Assembly (NCBI GenBank): GCA_034430155.1
Contig: DAOUET010000048.1
Span: forward strand, 24,144 to 88,143
Source of the DNA: DAOUET01 sp034430155
GTDB taxonomy: Bacteria > Chloroflexota > Anaerolineae > Anaerolineales > UBA4823
Reading direction: 5' to 3'
Length of the DNA stretch: 64,000 nucleotides
Below are positions 1-8,817 of this stretch, piece by piece (position 1 is the stretch's first letter; each line of letters starts with the position of its first letter). Under the pieces are notes generated by a model, which did not search any database, was not told where the DNA came from, and was given only the letters and a program-made list of their open reading frames with translations. The position numbers were made by a program, and so were the translations under genes.

Positions 1-362
1 CCTACTAAAGACCACCAAGGCGAGCGGCGATGACCAATGGCGATATCAAGGCCGATGGCAACCAGCAGAATTGGCCATAACCTAATAATCGCAATCCACA
101 CATCCAAAGCCAGGTACCCCAGGTTACTCAATAAGAAGACAAACCCCACCCCGATCAACAAAGCCGGTCCAACGATGCCCTCTCTCCGGAAAACGGCATC
201 TAACCCCCAAACGACCAGCAATAGCGGCCAAAACCTGGCGACCAAATCCCAGATATTACCAGTCAACACTCCAAAATTGTTCAGCAAAAAAAGCAACCCA
301 AGGGCAATCAATAACAGCGGGAAGAATAAACTTCCCCGGTATCTGGGCTTTCTTGCGTTCAT
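1..362 (-). CDS. LiaI/LiaF-like membrane protein, C-terminus beyond window
   Basis: An open frame reads leftwards from ATG at 362 to the window edge without a stop, so the C-terminus is missing. A ribosome site GGAGA lies about six bases before the ATG. The 120 visible residues form at least four hydrophobic segments with the repeated pattern of a glycine/leucine helix followed by NNFGVL or SNLGYL and then a W-P-LLLV helix. That pattern is typical of LiaI/LiaF-like transmembrane regions (DUF5668 type), which act as membrane-located stress sensors or accessory proteins. The next two genes of this kind upstream (484-1122, 2851-3657) share the motif, so this is a small paralogous set. The precise role is unknown. 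Confidence 0.75.
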   Translation of the reverse strand, partial: MNARKPRYRGSLFFPLLLIALGLLFLLNNFGVLTGNIWDLVARFWPLLLVVWGLDAVFRREGIVGPALLIGVGFVFLLSNLGYLALDVWIAIIRLWPILLVAIGLDIAIGHRRSPWWSLV

Positions 363-483
363 AATCTTTCTCCTCTCAATTTTCGCTTCCTTTCAAGCCA
401 ATCTACCCACGATCAGTAGAAGCGGCTAAAGGATATCAAAATGCCCCTGCCACTTACCACTTACGCTAAAAGGACATAGCTTG

Positions 484-1122
484 TCACCGATGCAAAAGAA
501 AGGTGCGGAAGATGAAATATAACCCGACAAGAATCAGGGCAACCGGCCAGATGTAATTAACCAACGATGTAAGCGCGGCCAGTAGTACCAAACCGATCAA
601 GAACAATACCCCCGCCGGGATAAATGCCCAACGCATTTCTCCACGGGGGCCTGGCAATATCGCCACGAGCCCAAAGGTCAATCCCAGGCCCAGGAAGAAG
701 ATACCCCCTGTCTCAAAGCCCGCAAAGAATTGATCCAGGAAGGATACTACAGCCAGCGTAACCATCACTCCAGCCGGGATTATCGCCCACCAGTTCTCTC
801 GATTTGTAGCATAGACTGCCAAGAAAGCCAGACCGATGCCACCCAATACGATCACACCGCTCCAGATGTCAGCTAAGCTCGGGAACAAAGTTTCCAAGAA
901 GATTGTTACAGCCAGCACCAACAGGATGATCCCAGGGATCAAGGCCCACCAGTTTTGACGGTCAGCAAAGTAGACCGAGAGAAACCCAATTGCGCCGACG
1001 CCGAGCAATACTCCCCAGAAGACGTCGCCGATGGCAAGAACCCCCAGGTTTTGAAGTAAGAAGATGATTCCACCCACCATCAATAAAAACCCCCAAAGCG
1101 TGCGTGACCAGAGCCATTTCAT
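484..1122 (-). CDS. Multi-pass membrane protein with LiaF-like repeats
   Basis: This 212-residue protein is almost entirely hydrophobic, with about eight membrane segments. It starts with a LiaI/LiaF-like hairpin (GGIIFLLQNLGVL). An internal repeat of about 60 residues follows, marked by NWWALIP, NWWAIIP and MRWAFIP, each followed by a Gly/Val-rich helix. It ends with WPVALILVGLYFIFR, the usual last helix of this fold. No catalytic residues are visible. It lies 121 bp upstream of the partial paralogue at the window edge, on the same strand, and could be co-transcribed with it. Family assignment rests on the motif pattern only; function unknown. Confidence 0.75.
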   Translation of the reverse strand: MKWLWSRTLWGFLLMVGGIIFLLQNLGVLAIGDVFWGVLLGVGAIGFLSVYFADRQNWWALIPGIILLVLAVTIFLETLFPSLADIWSGVIVLGGIGLAFLAVYATNRENWWAIIPAGVMVTLAVVSFLDQFFAGFETGGIFFLGLGLTFGLVAILPGPRGEMRWAFIPAGVLFLIGLVLLAALTSLVNYIWPVALILVGLYFIFRTFLLHR

Positions 1123-1224
1123 TTTTCCACTCTCCTCAATTCAGAAAAACTTTCCTTATTAATCTACGGAAATCACATAAATAAGTCGCAACCGAATGCC
1201 AAATGGGCATGTCTCACAAAACTA

Positions 1225-2778
1225 TTAGCGACTGTGACCTAATGCGGTCCTGATCAATTCCTGTTTTAAATCCCAGAGCTGCTTGGTAAGGGAGACATGA
1301 TAGATATGCGGATTCATCAGACGCCTGACACCGGCATCCAGCCTCTCAACGTCAGATCTTCTGCGGGCGCGCATTTCTTCGATGGTGGGGAGATCATAAA
1401 CCAACCGGCCCTCAGCCAACACTTCCACCAGCAAAGGTTCTATTTCAGTAGCCTCATCTTGGGATAAATATCTCATCTTAGTCGGCTCCGAAGGATGGTG
1501 CAAGATTATGACATCCATTTCATTGGGGTCCTCATCATCCAAACTCAGCAAATCTGCCGTGGCTTTACCTCTGCGATCGTAGATACGCCAGACGTGTTTA
1601 TGGCCCGGGTTGGGAGTCTTGTCTGAGGATTCCGACACTTTTATAGCAGGCACCCATTGGCCTCCATCCTGCACAGCGACGAGCTTATAAACGCCCCCAA
1701 GGGCAGGCTCTCCCCAGGAAACGATCAAACGAGTGCCAACACCATATACCAGACGGTTAATGAGCTGATCGGGATCGACCTCATAACGCCGGGACTCTTG
1801 CTCTATTTGAGTCAGGATCTGCCATATAGTAAGCTCATCCAGGTTGTTGGATAGCACAATGGAAGCATCAGGGAAGCCAGCTTGGTCCAACATCTTAGCC
1901 GCCTGAATGCTGAGGTATGCCAAATCTCCTGAATCGAGCCGAATACCAACCGGATCATATCCCTTACGTCGCAGCTCTTCAAACACCTTGATGGCATTCG
2001 GCACGCCGCTCTTAAGGGTATCGATCGTGTCAACTAATAGCAGACAATTATCTGGATAAACATCTGCATAAGCACGAAAAGCATCTAACTCACTACCACC
2101 TAAAGCGATAAAGACCTGCACCATACTGTGGGCATGGGTGCCTTTGGGCGGATAGCCGAGAAAGTGGGAAACACCCACATTCGAGCTGTAATCTGCCCCG
2201 CCTATAAGGGCGGCGCGCGTGCCGGCATTGGCACCTTTATCCTGACCACGGCGCAGGCCAAATTCCAACAAGAGCTTCCCTCGGCCGCTGTCGTGAATGC
2301 GGGCTGCCTTTGTGGCAATCAGGGTTTGGTAATTCAAATGGTTAAGCAAAGACGTTTCCAGAATCTGTGCCATCGCCAAAGGTCCTTGTATCACAGTCAA
2401 AGGCTCATTGGGATGGACTACCCGGCCCTCAGGGATAGCACGCATGGTTATCCCCTGAAAATTGCCATTTGCCCTCAGCCAATCGAGAAAGTCATCCGAG
2501 AATACCTGCTTGCCGCTACGATCTTTCTGGCTCTTTAATGCCTCGATATCATCCTGACGGCATTGAGCGGATTGGAGCCATGCCAGCAGCCATTCCAGAC
2601 CCGCATTGACACAATAGCCAGCTTTATGCAGCCCGTAATCAGGGTAATCACGGAAAAAATGATCAAACTGCACTGTTTTCTCGTGTAAACCCACCCGGAA
2701 ATAGAGCTGCGCCATAGTGAGTTGATACTCATCGGTGAATAAAAAACCTTCGGTAATTTTCCAGTCACTCTTTTGCAT
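1225..2778 (-). CDS. pncB: Nicotinate phosphoribosyltransferase
   Basis: Converts nicotinate and PRPP to nicotinate mononucleotide in the NAD salvage (Preiss-Handler) pathway, in the cytoplasm. Visible family motifs in order: FTDEYQLTMAQLYF near the N-terminus, TKAARI, LLEFGLRRGQ, GTHAHSMVQVF (histidine loop), DTIDTLKSGVPNAI, and GIRLDSGDLAYLS, the phosphate-binding region of the type II PRT fold. At 517 residues it is somewhat longer than most bacterial PncB proteins, with a charged C-terminal tail. It lies between two LiaF-like genes on the same strand but shares no obvious function with them. ATG start at 2778; no alternative start is needed. Confidence 0.93.
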   Translation of the reverse strand: MQKSDWKITEGFLFTDEYQLTMAQLYFRVGLHEKTVQFDHFFRDYPDYGLHKAGYCVNAGLEWLLAWLQSAQCRQDDIEALKSQKDRSGKQVFSDDFLDWLRANGNFQGITMRAIPEGRVVHPNEPLTVIQGPLAMAQILETSLLNHLNYQTLIATKAARIHDSGRGKLLLEFGLRRGQDKGANAGTRAALIGGADYSSNVGVSHFLGYPPKGTHAHSMVQVFIALGGSELDAFRAYADVYPDNCLLLVDTIDTLKSGVPNAIKVFEELRRKGYDPVGIRLDSGDLAYLSIQAAKMLDQAGFPDASIVLSNNLDELTIWQILTQIEQESRRYEVDPDQLINRLVYGVGTRLIVSWGEPALGGVYKLVAVQDGGQWVPAIKVSESSDKTPNPGHKHVWRIYDRRGKATADLLSLDDEDPNEMDVIILHHPSEPTKMRYLSQDEATEIEPLLVEVLAEGRLVYDLPTIEEMRARRRSDVERLDAGVRRLMNPHIYHVSLTKQLWDLKQELIRTALGHSR

Positions 2779-2850
2779 AAATCCTTCTCATCAACAAATA
2801 CAGAAGCGCTAGAGGCCCGAAGCAGTGGATATCAAAGCATCAAGGCCTGA

Positions 2851-3657
2851 TCAGCGGATGTCGACTGAGCCGATCCCAGTTTCTACAAGCATTTCGATCT
2901 TATTGGATGCGGTATCATAATCCGCCGATCGATATTCGCCGCCGACACGAGGAAAGCGATTCTTATCAATGGTTGTCCCTGACAAGCCGCTCTTTACCCG
3001 AATATGAGCCGCCACGCCAGGGGGGATGCGGATCTTCAGAGCAGCCAAGCCCGATTCGATTTCAGCCCGGGTATGACCAGCTTTGGCAGGCACGGTCAGA
3101 GTAGTTGAGCTGGCGCCAGTTTGCAGTTTCAGATTGGTGACCTGCAACTCGGAGAGGTCTAAGCGCGTATCATTAGCCCCGACACTTATGTTAAGAGCGA
3201 CTGGGATGTTGCGGTTCAACCCAACCGTCCAATCATATTGACCCGGGCTCCACGTCCAGGGAAAAACCATGAAATGATCCTTCGGACCACGCATATCAAC
3301 TTCGAGGGTATCGCCATCATGTTTAGTTTTGAAATCTAACCCAGCGCCAAAAGTACCTTGCATTAAGGTGCCTGATCCAGCACCGGCAGCAAGCCTAAAT
3401 CGTCCGGCCCCGTGTTTGAGGCGAATCTGAGCTCGTGAGGCGCCTTCCAAGGGTATCTCGACTTCTTCGCTAGCGACCGAGCGCCTTGTGAACAGGGTAC
3501 CCCACAAGATCCACAAGCCAAGCAATATGATGATCGTCGGCCAGATCAAGTTCCAGATATTCACCCCCAAAGCGTTCAACAGACCGAGATTCTCCAGCAA
3601 TAGAAAAACACCTACCAGCAACAGCACTGACCCCCAGAATAAGTCGCCTCTCCTCAT
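2851..3657 (-). CDS. LiaF-like protein: membrane hairpin plus extracytoplasmic beta domain
   Basis: 268 residues. Residues 1-60 hold two or three membrane segments with the LiaF-type motif LLLENLGLL. From about residue 65 on is a soluble beta-rich domain (VEIPLEGASRAQIRLKHGAG, then LDLSELQVTNLKLQTGAS and IRVKSGLSGTTI), like the adhesin/toast-rack repeats of LiaF and related cell-envelope stress proteins. The start at 3657 is preceded by AGGAG and AGGA runs. A TATAAT-like box on the minus strand at 3824-3829 is separated from the gene by the MITE at 3706-3799, so the insertion sits in the probable leader or promoter region. The role in envelope stress is inferred from the family. Confidence 0.75.
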   Translation of the reverse strand: MRRGDLFWGSVLLLVGVFLLLENLGLLNALGVNIWNLIWPTIIILLGLWILWGTLFTRRSVASEEVEIPLEGASRAQIRLKHGAGRFRLAAGAGSGTLMQGTFGAGLDFKTKHDGDTLEVDMRGPKDHFMVFPWTWSPGQYDWTVGLNRNIPVALNISVGANDTRLDLSELQVTNLKLQTGASSTTLTVPAKAGHTRAEIESGLAALKIRIPPGVAAHIRVKSGLSGTTIDKNRFPRVGGEYRSADYDTASNKIEMLVETGIGSVDIR

Positions 3658-3705
3658 TTTTCCTACTCCTCTTTTGTGATATCGATTTTGATTTCTTCTT
3701 CATGA

Positions 3706-3799
3706 TAGGACTTACGCAGTTGGTGGGAGGATGGGGGTGTTTGGGCGGGCGTTGCCCGCCCAAACACCCCCGATTTTCCCCTGAACTGCGTAACTACTA
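3706..3799. mobile_element. MITE copy 1 (94 bp, non-autonomous)
   Basis: Ends are TAGGACTTACGCAGTT and, inverted, TAGTAGTTACGCAGTT (14 of 16 positions match). The element is flanked by a perfect 5-bp direct repeat CATGA (3701-3705 and 3800-3804), the expected target-site duplication. The interior is a perfect 18-bp hairpin (3733-3750 with 3754-3771, loop GTT). It encodes no protein. A second copy with its own duplication lies at 63175-63264. The transposase that moves it is not in this window. Confidence 0.85.
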
Positions 3800-4226
3800 C
3801 ATGATTTCAACTTTATCACGACAGATTATAACCTGTGACTGATCCATTTCTCAATTTCAACTCCCCATAAGATTAGCGTGCTGGCAAGCAGGGTAATCGC
3901 TAATTCCTTGAAAAACTTCTAGCGTATACTTCATATTCAGAGTATGCTTAAACGGTGCTCACCCTTTGGAAAATCCGGTAAAATATTCGACTATCATCAA
4001 TCCCAGGGATTTACCTGCACCCCCACCGAATGACCATAGAATATTTAAAAATTATCATCGAACACAATGGCAAAGGTATCGAATTGGATAGCGAATGGGA
4101 TACCGTAGTTGAAAAAAACCAAATTCGAAGTAATATTGAACAAGACAATATCCTAAAGAATAAGTCCAGACATGACCACATCACTTTTTAGATCTTACAA
4201 CATCGAGCCCATGCTTCAACCGCTCA
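3800..4226. other. Intergenic stretch with one doubtful small frame
   Basis: About 425 bp between the MITE and the ParB/USP gene. Apart from the 53-codon frame listed separately, it holds AT-rich boxes (TATACT at 3925-3930, TAAAAT around 3979) that could be promoter elements for the downstream gene, but none has a convincing -35 partner. No RNA gene or repeat was recognised. Confidence 0.4.
4030..4191 (+). CDS. Possible small hypothetical protein (53 aa)
   Basis: ATG to TAG frame encoding a charged peptide beginning MTIEYLKIIIEHNGKGIELD. Codon choice (GAA, AAA, ATC rich) looks coding-like, and it ends 35 bp before the next gene on the same strand. There is no clear ribosome site, no recognisable domain, and it could be a decayed remnant. 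Reported only as a possibility. Confidence 0.25.
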   Translation: MTIEYLKIIIEHNGKGIELDSEWDTVVEKNQIRSNIEQDNILKNKSRHDHITF

Positions 4227-6005
4227 ATGATTGAAAGGCTTAGTTTAACCGTGACGATCCCAAACCCGAATCTCGCTTTTTCAGCAGCACAAGACTTCCA
4301 ACGCGCCCGGAGAAAAGCTGCATTGAAAGAAATCATGGCGCGCCTGACTGGAAAATCGATCGGTCTGCTTTCTTACGAGGATGTCCGCAAGAAACTCAGA
4401 GCTCATCCAAGTGGAACCAGAGTTCTACAAGACATTCCCTTGGATGCGATTGCCGGCAGTGTTGGCCGTTATAACGATTTCACCCGCGATTTCCTGCCAT
4501 TGAAGGATATGAACCAGGATCGTTGGGTAAGGATAAAAAGCGCTATCAGCGATTTGAGAGGTGTTCCCCCGATTGAGGTCTATCAAATCGGCGAGGTATA
4601 TTTCGTGATGGACGGCAATCATCGCGTTTCCGTGGCGCGACAGATGGGGGTGCCCCAAATTCAGGCATATGTGACCGAACTGAAAACCAGAGTGCCGCTC
4701 AGCCCAGAGGTTAAACCAGAAGAATTGATCATCAAAGCCAGGTATGCGGAATTTTTAGAGCACACTCGTTTAGATGAACTTCGTCCAGGGGCGGACCTGA
4801 GCGTCACTCTCCCTGGGAAGTACAGGGTGCTCGAAGAGCATATTCGAACTCATCGTTACTTCATGGGGAATGAACAGAAAAGAGAAATCCCTTATGAACA
4901 AGCCGTCAGCCACTGGTATGACAATGTGTATATGCCTGTAGTCGAGGTCATCAGGGAACGTGGGCTATTGAAGGATTTTCCAGAGCGGACAGAAACCGAT
5001 TTATATTTGTGGATCATGGAACACCGCGCTGCTCTTGAAGAAGAAATCGGATGGGAAGTCAAAACCTCAATGGCAGCCAGTGATTTATTAGAACAATATG
5101 GTAGTAATCACGAGAATCTGGTCACCCGGTTGGGGGGAAAGATCCTGGAGGCGATCGTACCAGATGAGTTAGAACCCGGCCCTCCACCAGGCGAATGGCG
5201 CCGGATAAAACAAACCGAAGAAACTTCAATTGAAATCGATGGCCAATTATTCAAGGACCTGCTGGTGCCAGTCAGCGGGGAAAAGCACAGCTGGCGAGCT
5301 TTAGATCAGGCATTAATCATTGCCCAACGTGAAAAAGCCCGTCTCTTGGGATTGCACGTGGTAAGCTCTAAAGATGATCTGGACGCGACTTATTTGGAGG
5401 CCATCCAGGAGCAATTCGAACTGCGCTGCCAGCAAGCCGGTGTTCCCGGCAAGCTATCCGTTGCAGCCGGCGCTGTTTCAAACCAGATCTGCCAGCGATC
5501 AAGATTTTCTGACCTAATCGTGGTCAGTTTGGATTATCCACCAGCAGCTCAACCGCTTTCCAGGCTGAGTTCAGGCTTTGGAAGCATCATCCGGCGTTGC
5601 CCGCGACCAATTATGGCTGTTCCAGGAGAGCCCACTTCTCTCAACAGAGCATTGCTGGCATTCGACGGCAGCCCCAAGGCAGAAGAAGCCCTCTACCTGG
5701 CCACCTATCTGGCGGGAAAGTGGCGCATATCTTTGTCAGTGATAACCGTCTTGGATAACGGTAAAGTGACTCATAAGACCCTAAAGCGAGCTCAGAAATA
5801 CATTGAAGCACACGGAGTGCCTGCGAAATACCTAAAAAGCAAAGGTATTGTGGCGGAAGAGATAATGAAAGCTGCAGAAGCCCAGCAGATTGACTTGCTT
5901 ATCATGGGGGGTTATGGAGCGGCTCCGGTCATGGAAGTTGTGCTGGGTAGTTCCGTAGACCAGGTACTGCGAGAATCACGCCGGCCGATATTGATTTGTC
6001 GCTAA
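4227..6005 (+). CDS. ParB-like-fold domain + unnamed module + two universal stress domains
   Basis: 592 residues in three parts. Residues about 65-155 resemble the ParB/sulfiredoxin-like fold, with the core DGNHRVSVAR at 129-138. Residues about 176-270 form a module with LEEHIRTHRYFMG, HWYDNVYMPVV and RTETDLYLWI; the same module occurs twice in the neighbouring convergent protein. Residues about 343-466 and 473-592 are two UspA-type domains. Only the second keeps the ATP-binding pattern G561-x2-G564-x9-G574-S; the first appears degenerate. The start is uncertain: ATG 4227 has no ribosome site and GTG 4251 is a rival. Its end is 21 bp from the end of the partner gene. A nucleotide-sensing or stress role is inference; this domain combination is unfamiliar to me. 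Confidence 0.7.
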   Translation: MIERLSLTVTIPNPNLAFSAAQDFQRARRKAALKEIMARLTGKSIGLLSYEDVRKKLRAHPSGTRVLQDIPLDAIAGSVGRYNDFTRDFLPLKDMNQDRWVRIKSAISDLRGVPPIEVYQIGEVYFVMDGNHRVSVARQMGVPQIQAYVTELKTRVPLSPEVKPEELIIKARYAEFLEHTRLDELRPGADLSVTLPGKYRVLEEHIRTHRYFMGNEQKREIPYEQAVSHWYDNVYMPVVEVIRERGLLKDFPERTETDLYLWIMEHRAALEEEIGWEVKTSMAASDLLEQYGSNHENLVTRLGGKILEAIVPDELEPGPPPGEWRRIKQTEETSIEIDGQLFKDLLVPVSGEKHSWRALDQALIIAQREKARLLGLHVVSSKDDLDATYLEAIQEQFELRCQQAGVPGKLSVAAGAVSNQICQRSRFSDLIVVSLDYPPAAQPLSRLSSGFGSIIRRCPRPIMAVPGEPTSLNRALLAFDGSPKAEEALYLATYLAGKWRISLSVITVLDNGKVTHKTLKRAQKYIEAHGVPAKYLKSKGIVAEEIMKAAEAQQIDLLIMGGYGAAPVMEVVLGSSVDQVLRESRRPILICR

Positions 6006-6026
6006 CCCGATTTAAGAGATCTCCCT

Positions 6027-7358
6027 TTATTCCTTCTTTTTGCCCTTCTTTTTCAAGACTTCTACCGCCTTTTTCACCGGATCCGGTGAAAAATCCTGCT
6101 TAAAGTGCTCGGCAGCCTGCTCAATGGGCACCTGAGCTCCAAAGATTTCTCGCAGTTCCTCCAGGTGTTCAATAATCCATAGATACAGGTCGCTCTCCGT
6201 CCTACCTGGAAATTCCTCGATTATGTCTTGGTCCCGAATGAGCCTTACCAGAGGAGAGTAAACATGGTCATACCAAGATGTAACTGCCTCCTGGTAGGGG
6301 ACTTCAGTCTGCCTTTGTTCACCCAAGTACCAGCGATGGACGCTGATGTGCTCAAGGAGACGTTGGTAGAAACCCGGCATGGTCAGCTCAACATGCGCTT
6401 CTGGGCGGAGATCAATAAGACCGGTGCGTTTAAGGAAGTCGGTTTTTTCCTGCTCGAGGATCAGATAATCAACCCAAACAGCACGTTTTAACAGGTTGAT
6501 CAATTTAGCTACTGGCCATTCCGCAAAATCTTCGATGAAATTCTTGGCAGCGTCATTAAAAGTGAAGTCTTCTTTATAGGCCTCCCTTAGGTACCACAAG
6601 TATTCGATTATCCACAAATACAGGTCAGCGCAGGTTCTATTTGGAAATTGCTCAGGAAGACCTTGTTGCTTGATCTGTTGGACAACAGGTATATACACAT
6701 TGTCGTACCACGAGGCAACCGCCTCTTCATATGGAACTTCAGCCCGGCGCTGTTCTCCAAGATACCAGCGGTGTACGTTGATGTGTTCAAGAAGCCTGTC
6801 ATATTCACCTGGCAGGGTGAGCTCAATTTGTGCTGAAGGGCGGATTTTTGGCAGGTTTGTCATTTCGATGAAGATAGCGTATTCGCGCTTTAAATCGAGA
6901 TCGCCGATTTGGGTATCAACCGTCAGCGGCACCAGAATATCGATTTCGGTTACATGGGCATCCACAAATTCTTGGCCGCGCTCACGCGCTACCGAAACAC
7001 GGTGGTTACCGTCTTTAACAAAATAAACTTCCCCCATCTTATACAGCTCCACCGGCGGCAGAATAATATCCCGATGATGGGCTTTGTCGATGCTCACCCA
7101 GCGATCCTTGGTGTGTAGCTGGCGGGGAAGAAAAGCGCGGTCGAAATCGCGATAGCGCCCCAAGCTCCCAACAATCTGGTCAATTCGCACTTGCCTCAAT
7201 CCGAGATCATGCTGCCCTCGCAAAGGCAATCGATCCCGTACCTCATTAAAAGGCAACAATTCATTGTTTTTACCCGTCATCCAGGCCACAACTGTGCGCC
7301 AAATCGCTTTAAAGATAGCGCGTTCATAGTCCTGATTTGCTAAATTATCATTTGTCAT
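6027..7358 (-). CDS. ParB-like-fold protein with two copies of an unnamed module
   Basis: 443 residues. The N-terminal part (about 50-145) matches the neighbour at 4227-6005, including VGSLGRYRDF, MGEVYFVKDG and the ParB/Srx-like core DGNHRVSVAR at 116-125. It is followed by two tandem copies of a ~95-residue module at about 163-258 and 308-403. Both contain LLEHI..HRWYLGEQR, EVPY.EAV.SWYD and DLYLWIIE. A Lys-rich tail (KKKGKKKE) ends the protein. It has no stress domain. Convergent with its relative and followed on the same strand, 39 bp upstream, by the phosphoesterase gene. Biochemical function is unknown; classical chromosome partitioning is unlikely because no ParB helix-turn-helix or ParA is present. 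Confidence 0.7.
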   Translation of the reverse strand: MTNDNLANQDYERAIFKAIWRTVVAWMTGKNNELLPFNEVRDRLPLRGQHDLGLRQVRIDQIVGSLGRYRDFDRAFLPRQLHTKDRWVSIDKAHHRDIILPPVELYKMGEVYFVKDGNHRVSVARERGQEFVDAHVTEIDILVPLTVDTQIGDLDLKREYAIFIEMTNLPKIRPSAQIELTLPGEYDRLLEHINVHRWYLGEQRRAEVPYEEAVASWYDNVYIPVVQQIKQQGLPEQFPNRTCADLYLWIIEYLWYLREAYKEDFTFNDAAKNFIEDFAEWPVAKLINLLKRAVWVDYLILEQEKTDFLKRTGLIDLRPEAHVELTMPGFYQRLLEHISVHRWYLGEQRQTEVPYQEAVTSWYDHVYSPLVRLIRDQDIIEEFPGRTESDLYLWIIEHLEELREIFGAQVPIEQAAEHFKQDFSPDPVKKAVEVLKKKGKKKE

Positions 7359-7397
7359 ACCAATGTAATCCTAACCCTTCGATCCTGAAGAGGTTTT

Positions 7398-8150
7398 TTA
7401 TTTTAAGATGAAATCCTTTTTCTTCCCTTTCCCTTCAATTGAACCGGTCTTGAAGAGCCATTCCTGCTCCGATCTTTTACCCCGATTTAACATACCAAGT
7501 GGCGCCCATTCGCCTGAGGAAGGAAAGACACTCGTTTCCGCATATCCATAGGAATTGATCACGGTCGTGGTTTGAAATCGTGTTTTGGTTTCAGTATCCG
7601 GTCTATACACGTGAATGTGACCGTGAAAGTGGTAGGAGGGTTTGAAGACCTTGAGCAACCATAAGAAGGCATCGATGCCCTGATGGGGCAAATCGGTTTT
7701 ATCATGGATTCCTTTTGGGGGTGCATGGCTGATAAAAATGTCCAGGTAACGCCCATAGACCGCTCGATTAATCAGCAGTTGAGGCACCAGGGTCAGGACG
7801 TTGAGCCACATATCCGCTTGGGAATATTGAAACGGTCCTTGGCTATAACGCAAACTGCCCTCGACTCCTGCCAGCAGCAGTCCCCGGTGTGAGACCACCT
7901 TGCGGTGTAAATCAACAGCTCCTCTCGGGCTGGTGCGGGGACCAGTCACGGTATGCTCCACCACGCTGGCGTGATTTCCGCGCACAAAGTAGAGAGGGAC
8001 ATTAAGGGTACTGATAATATATTCAAGATAATAATAAGGCAAATCTCCACAGCCGATCACCAGATCAACATCGTTAAAGCGCGCATGAATCTGCGGGCTA
8101 TAAATGAAATTTAGGAGGGTATCACTGAGCGATAGAACTTTAATGGACAT
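7398..8150 (-). CDS. Calcineurin-like metallophosphoesterase
   Basis: 250 residues with most metallophosphoesterase motifs: SDTLLN (motif I, usually D-x-H, here without the His), GCGDL (motif II), GNHA (III), SHAPPKG (IV) and HGHIH (V). This predicts a di-metal phosphodiesterase or phosphomonoesterase active site with one altered ligand, as in some members of the family. The C-terminus is Lys-rich (KGKKKDF). It precedes the ParB-like gene on the same strand with a 39-bp gap, so the two are probably co-transcribed. The substrate cannot be predicted. Confidence 0.82.
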   Translation of the reverse strand: MSIKVLSLSDTLLNFIYSPQIHARFNDVDLVIGCGDLPYYYLEYIISTLNVPLYFVRGNHASVVEHTVTGPRTSPRGAVDLHRKVVSHRGLLLAGVEGSLRYSQGPFQYSQADMWLNVLTLVPQLLINRAVYGRYLDIFISHAPPKGIHDKTDLPHQGIDAFLWLLKVFKPSYHFHGHIHVYRPDTETKTRFQTTTVINSYGYAETSVFPSSGEWAPLGMLNRGKRSEQEWLFKTGSIEGKGKKKDFILK

Positions 8151-8574
8151 AAGATATAACTTCGCAATCGTCGGTTAACACAGATAATACGGAACCAGCT
8201 TATACCCTCTTTGACTTTACCTGTCAACAACTACAGGGCCCACGACATGAGACCTGGTTACAATTAGATGGATTTGGGTGCATGGGTGTGTTCTTAGTTC
8301 CCGCTAGAACCTCCAGAGGTGACCTTGATCACAGGATTTCAAAAAGTCCAGATATCCCATATCTTCTCTCAAAAGGCCTTTTTGACAAGCCTAATTGGCT
8401 AAATTTTCACCGCAGACCGCTATTGATGCTGGTCAAGGTGGGGGCGCTACCTTGAAACAAGACATGATTTCGCCAGTTTCTTCACTTTCACGACTCGCTG
8501 TTGATAGAACCAAGCAACGCTATCTCAGGCAGCTACCAGGCAGAATCTATCATCCCCCAGGGTGTCACCTTCCC
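8151..8574. other. Intergenic stretch, nothing recognised
   Basis: About 424 bp between the start of the phosphoesterase gene and the end of the small gene at 8575. No plausible gene, RNA, repeat or strong hairpin was seen. The upper part presumably carries the minus-strand promoter of the phosphoesterase/ParB-like pair, but no clear boxes could be picked. Confidence 0.4.
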
Positions 8575-8781
8575 TTATCGCCGTACTTCTCCCTCAATTT
8601 CCATATGCAAACTTTCCTGCGGAGGCGAATCCCCGTAATCGGTCAAATCCTCAAGCGCCAATCTCAGGTGCAGCGGATGGTGACCGGGGAAGCGCTCGAT
8701 ATGAGCTGTAATCACCTCGTCGGCTAAAATGCCAAAGTTCTTTAGCAACTTGCGGATATCATTTCGAATGGTATCATCCAT
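8575..8781 (-). CDS. Small hypothetical protein (68 aa)
   Basis: A 68-residue soluble, acidic protein beginning MDDTIRNDIRKLLKNFGILA and rich in His/Glu in the middle. A near-perfect ribosome site (GGAGGA, minus strand) sits seven bases before the ATG, which makes a real gene likely despite its size. It is divergent from the sulfotransferase gene (8818), sharing a 36-bp upstream region. No domain recognised and no function proposed. Confidence 0.6.
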   Translation of the reverse strand: MDDTIRNDIRKLLKNFGILADEVITAHIERFPGHHPLHLRLALEDLTDYGDSPPQESLHMEIEGEVRR

Positions 8782-8817
8782 GATCGAATCCTCCGGACGA
8801 AATCAGATGGTTAAAAG

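Noticed and set aside
37..429. 130-residue plus-strand frame at the left edge
   Set aside because: It is antisense to the LiaF-like gene read from 362 leftwards, which has a ribosome site and membrane motifs; the plus frame is Pro/Asn/Lys-rich and looks like a shadow.
7372..7405. T-rich tract with a small stem between the ParB-like and phosphoesterase genes
   Set aside because: The T-run is on the plus strand while both genes are on the minus strand, and the stem is only four to six pairs with a bulge.
8395..8727. 110-residue plus-strand frame
   Set aside because: Non-ATG start, no ribosome site, and antisense to the better-supported 68-residue gene.
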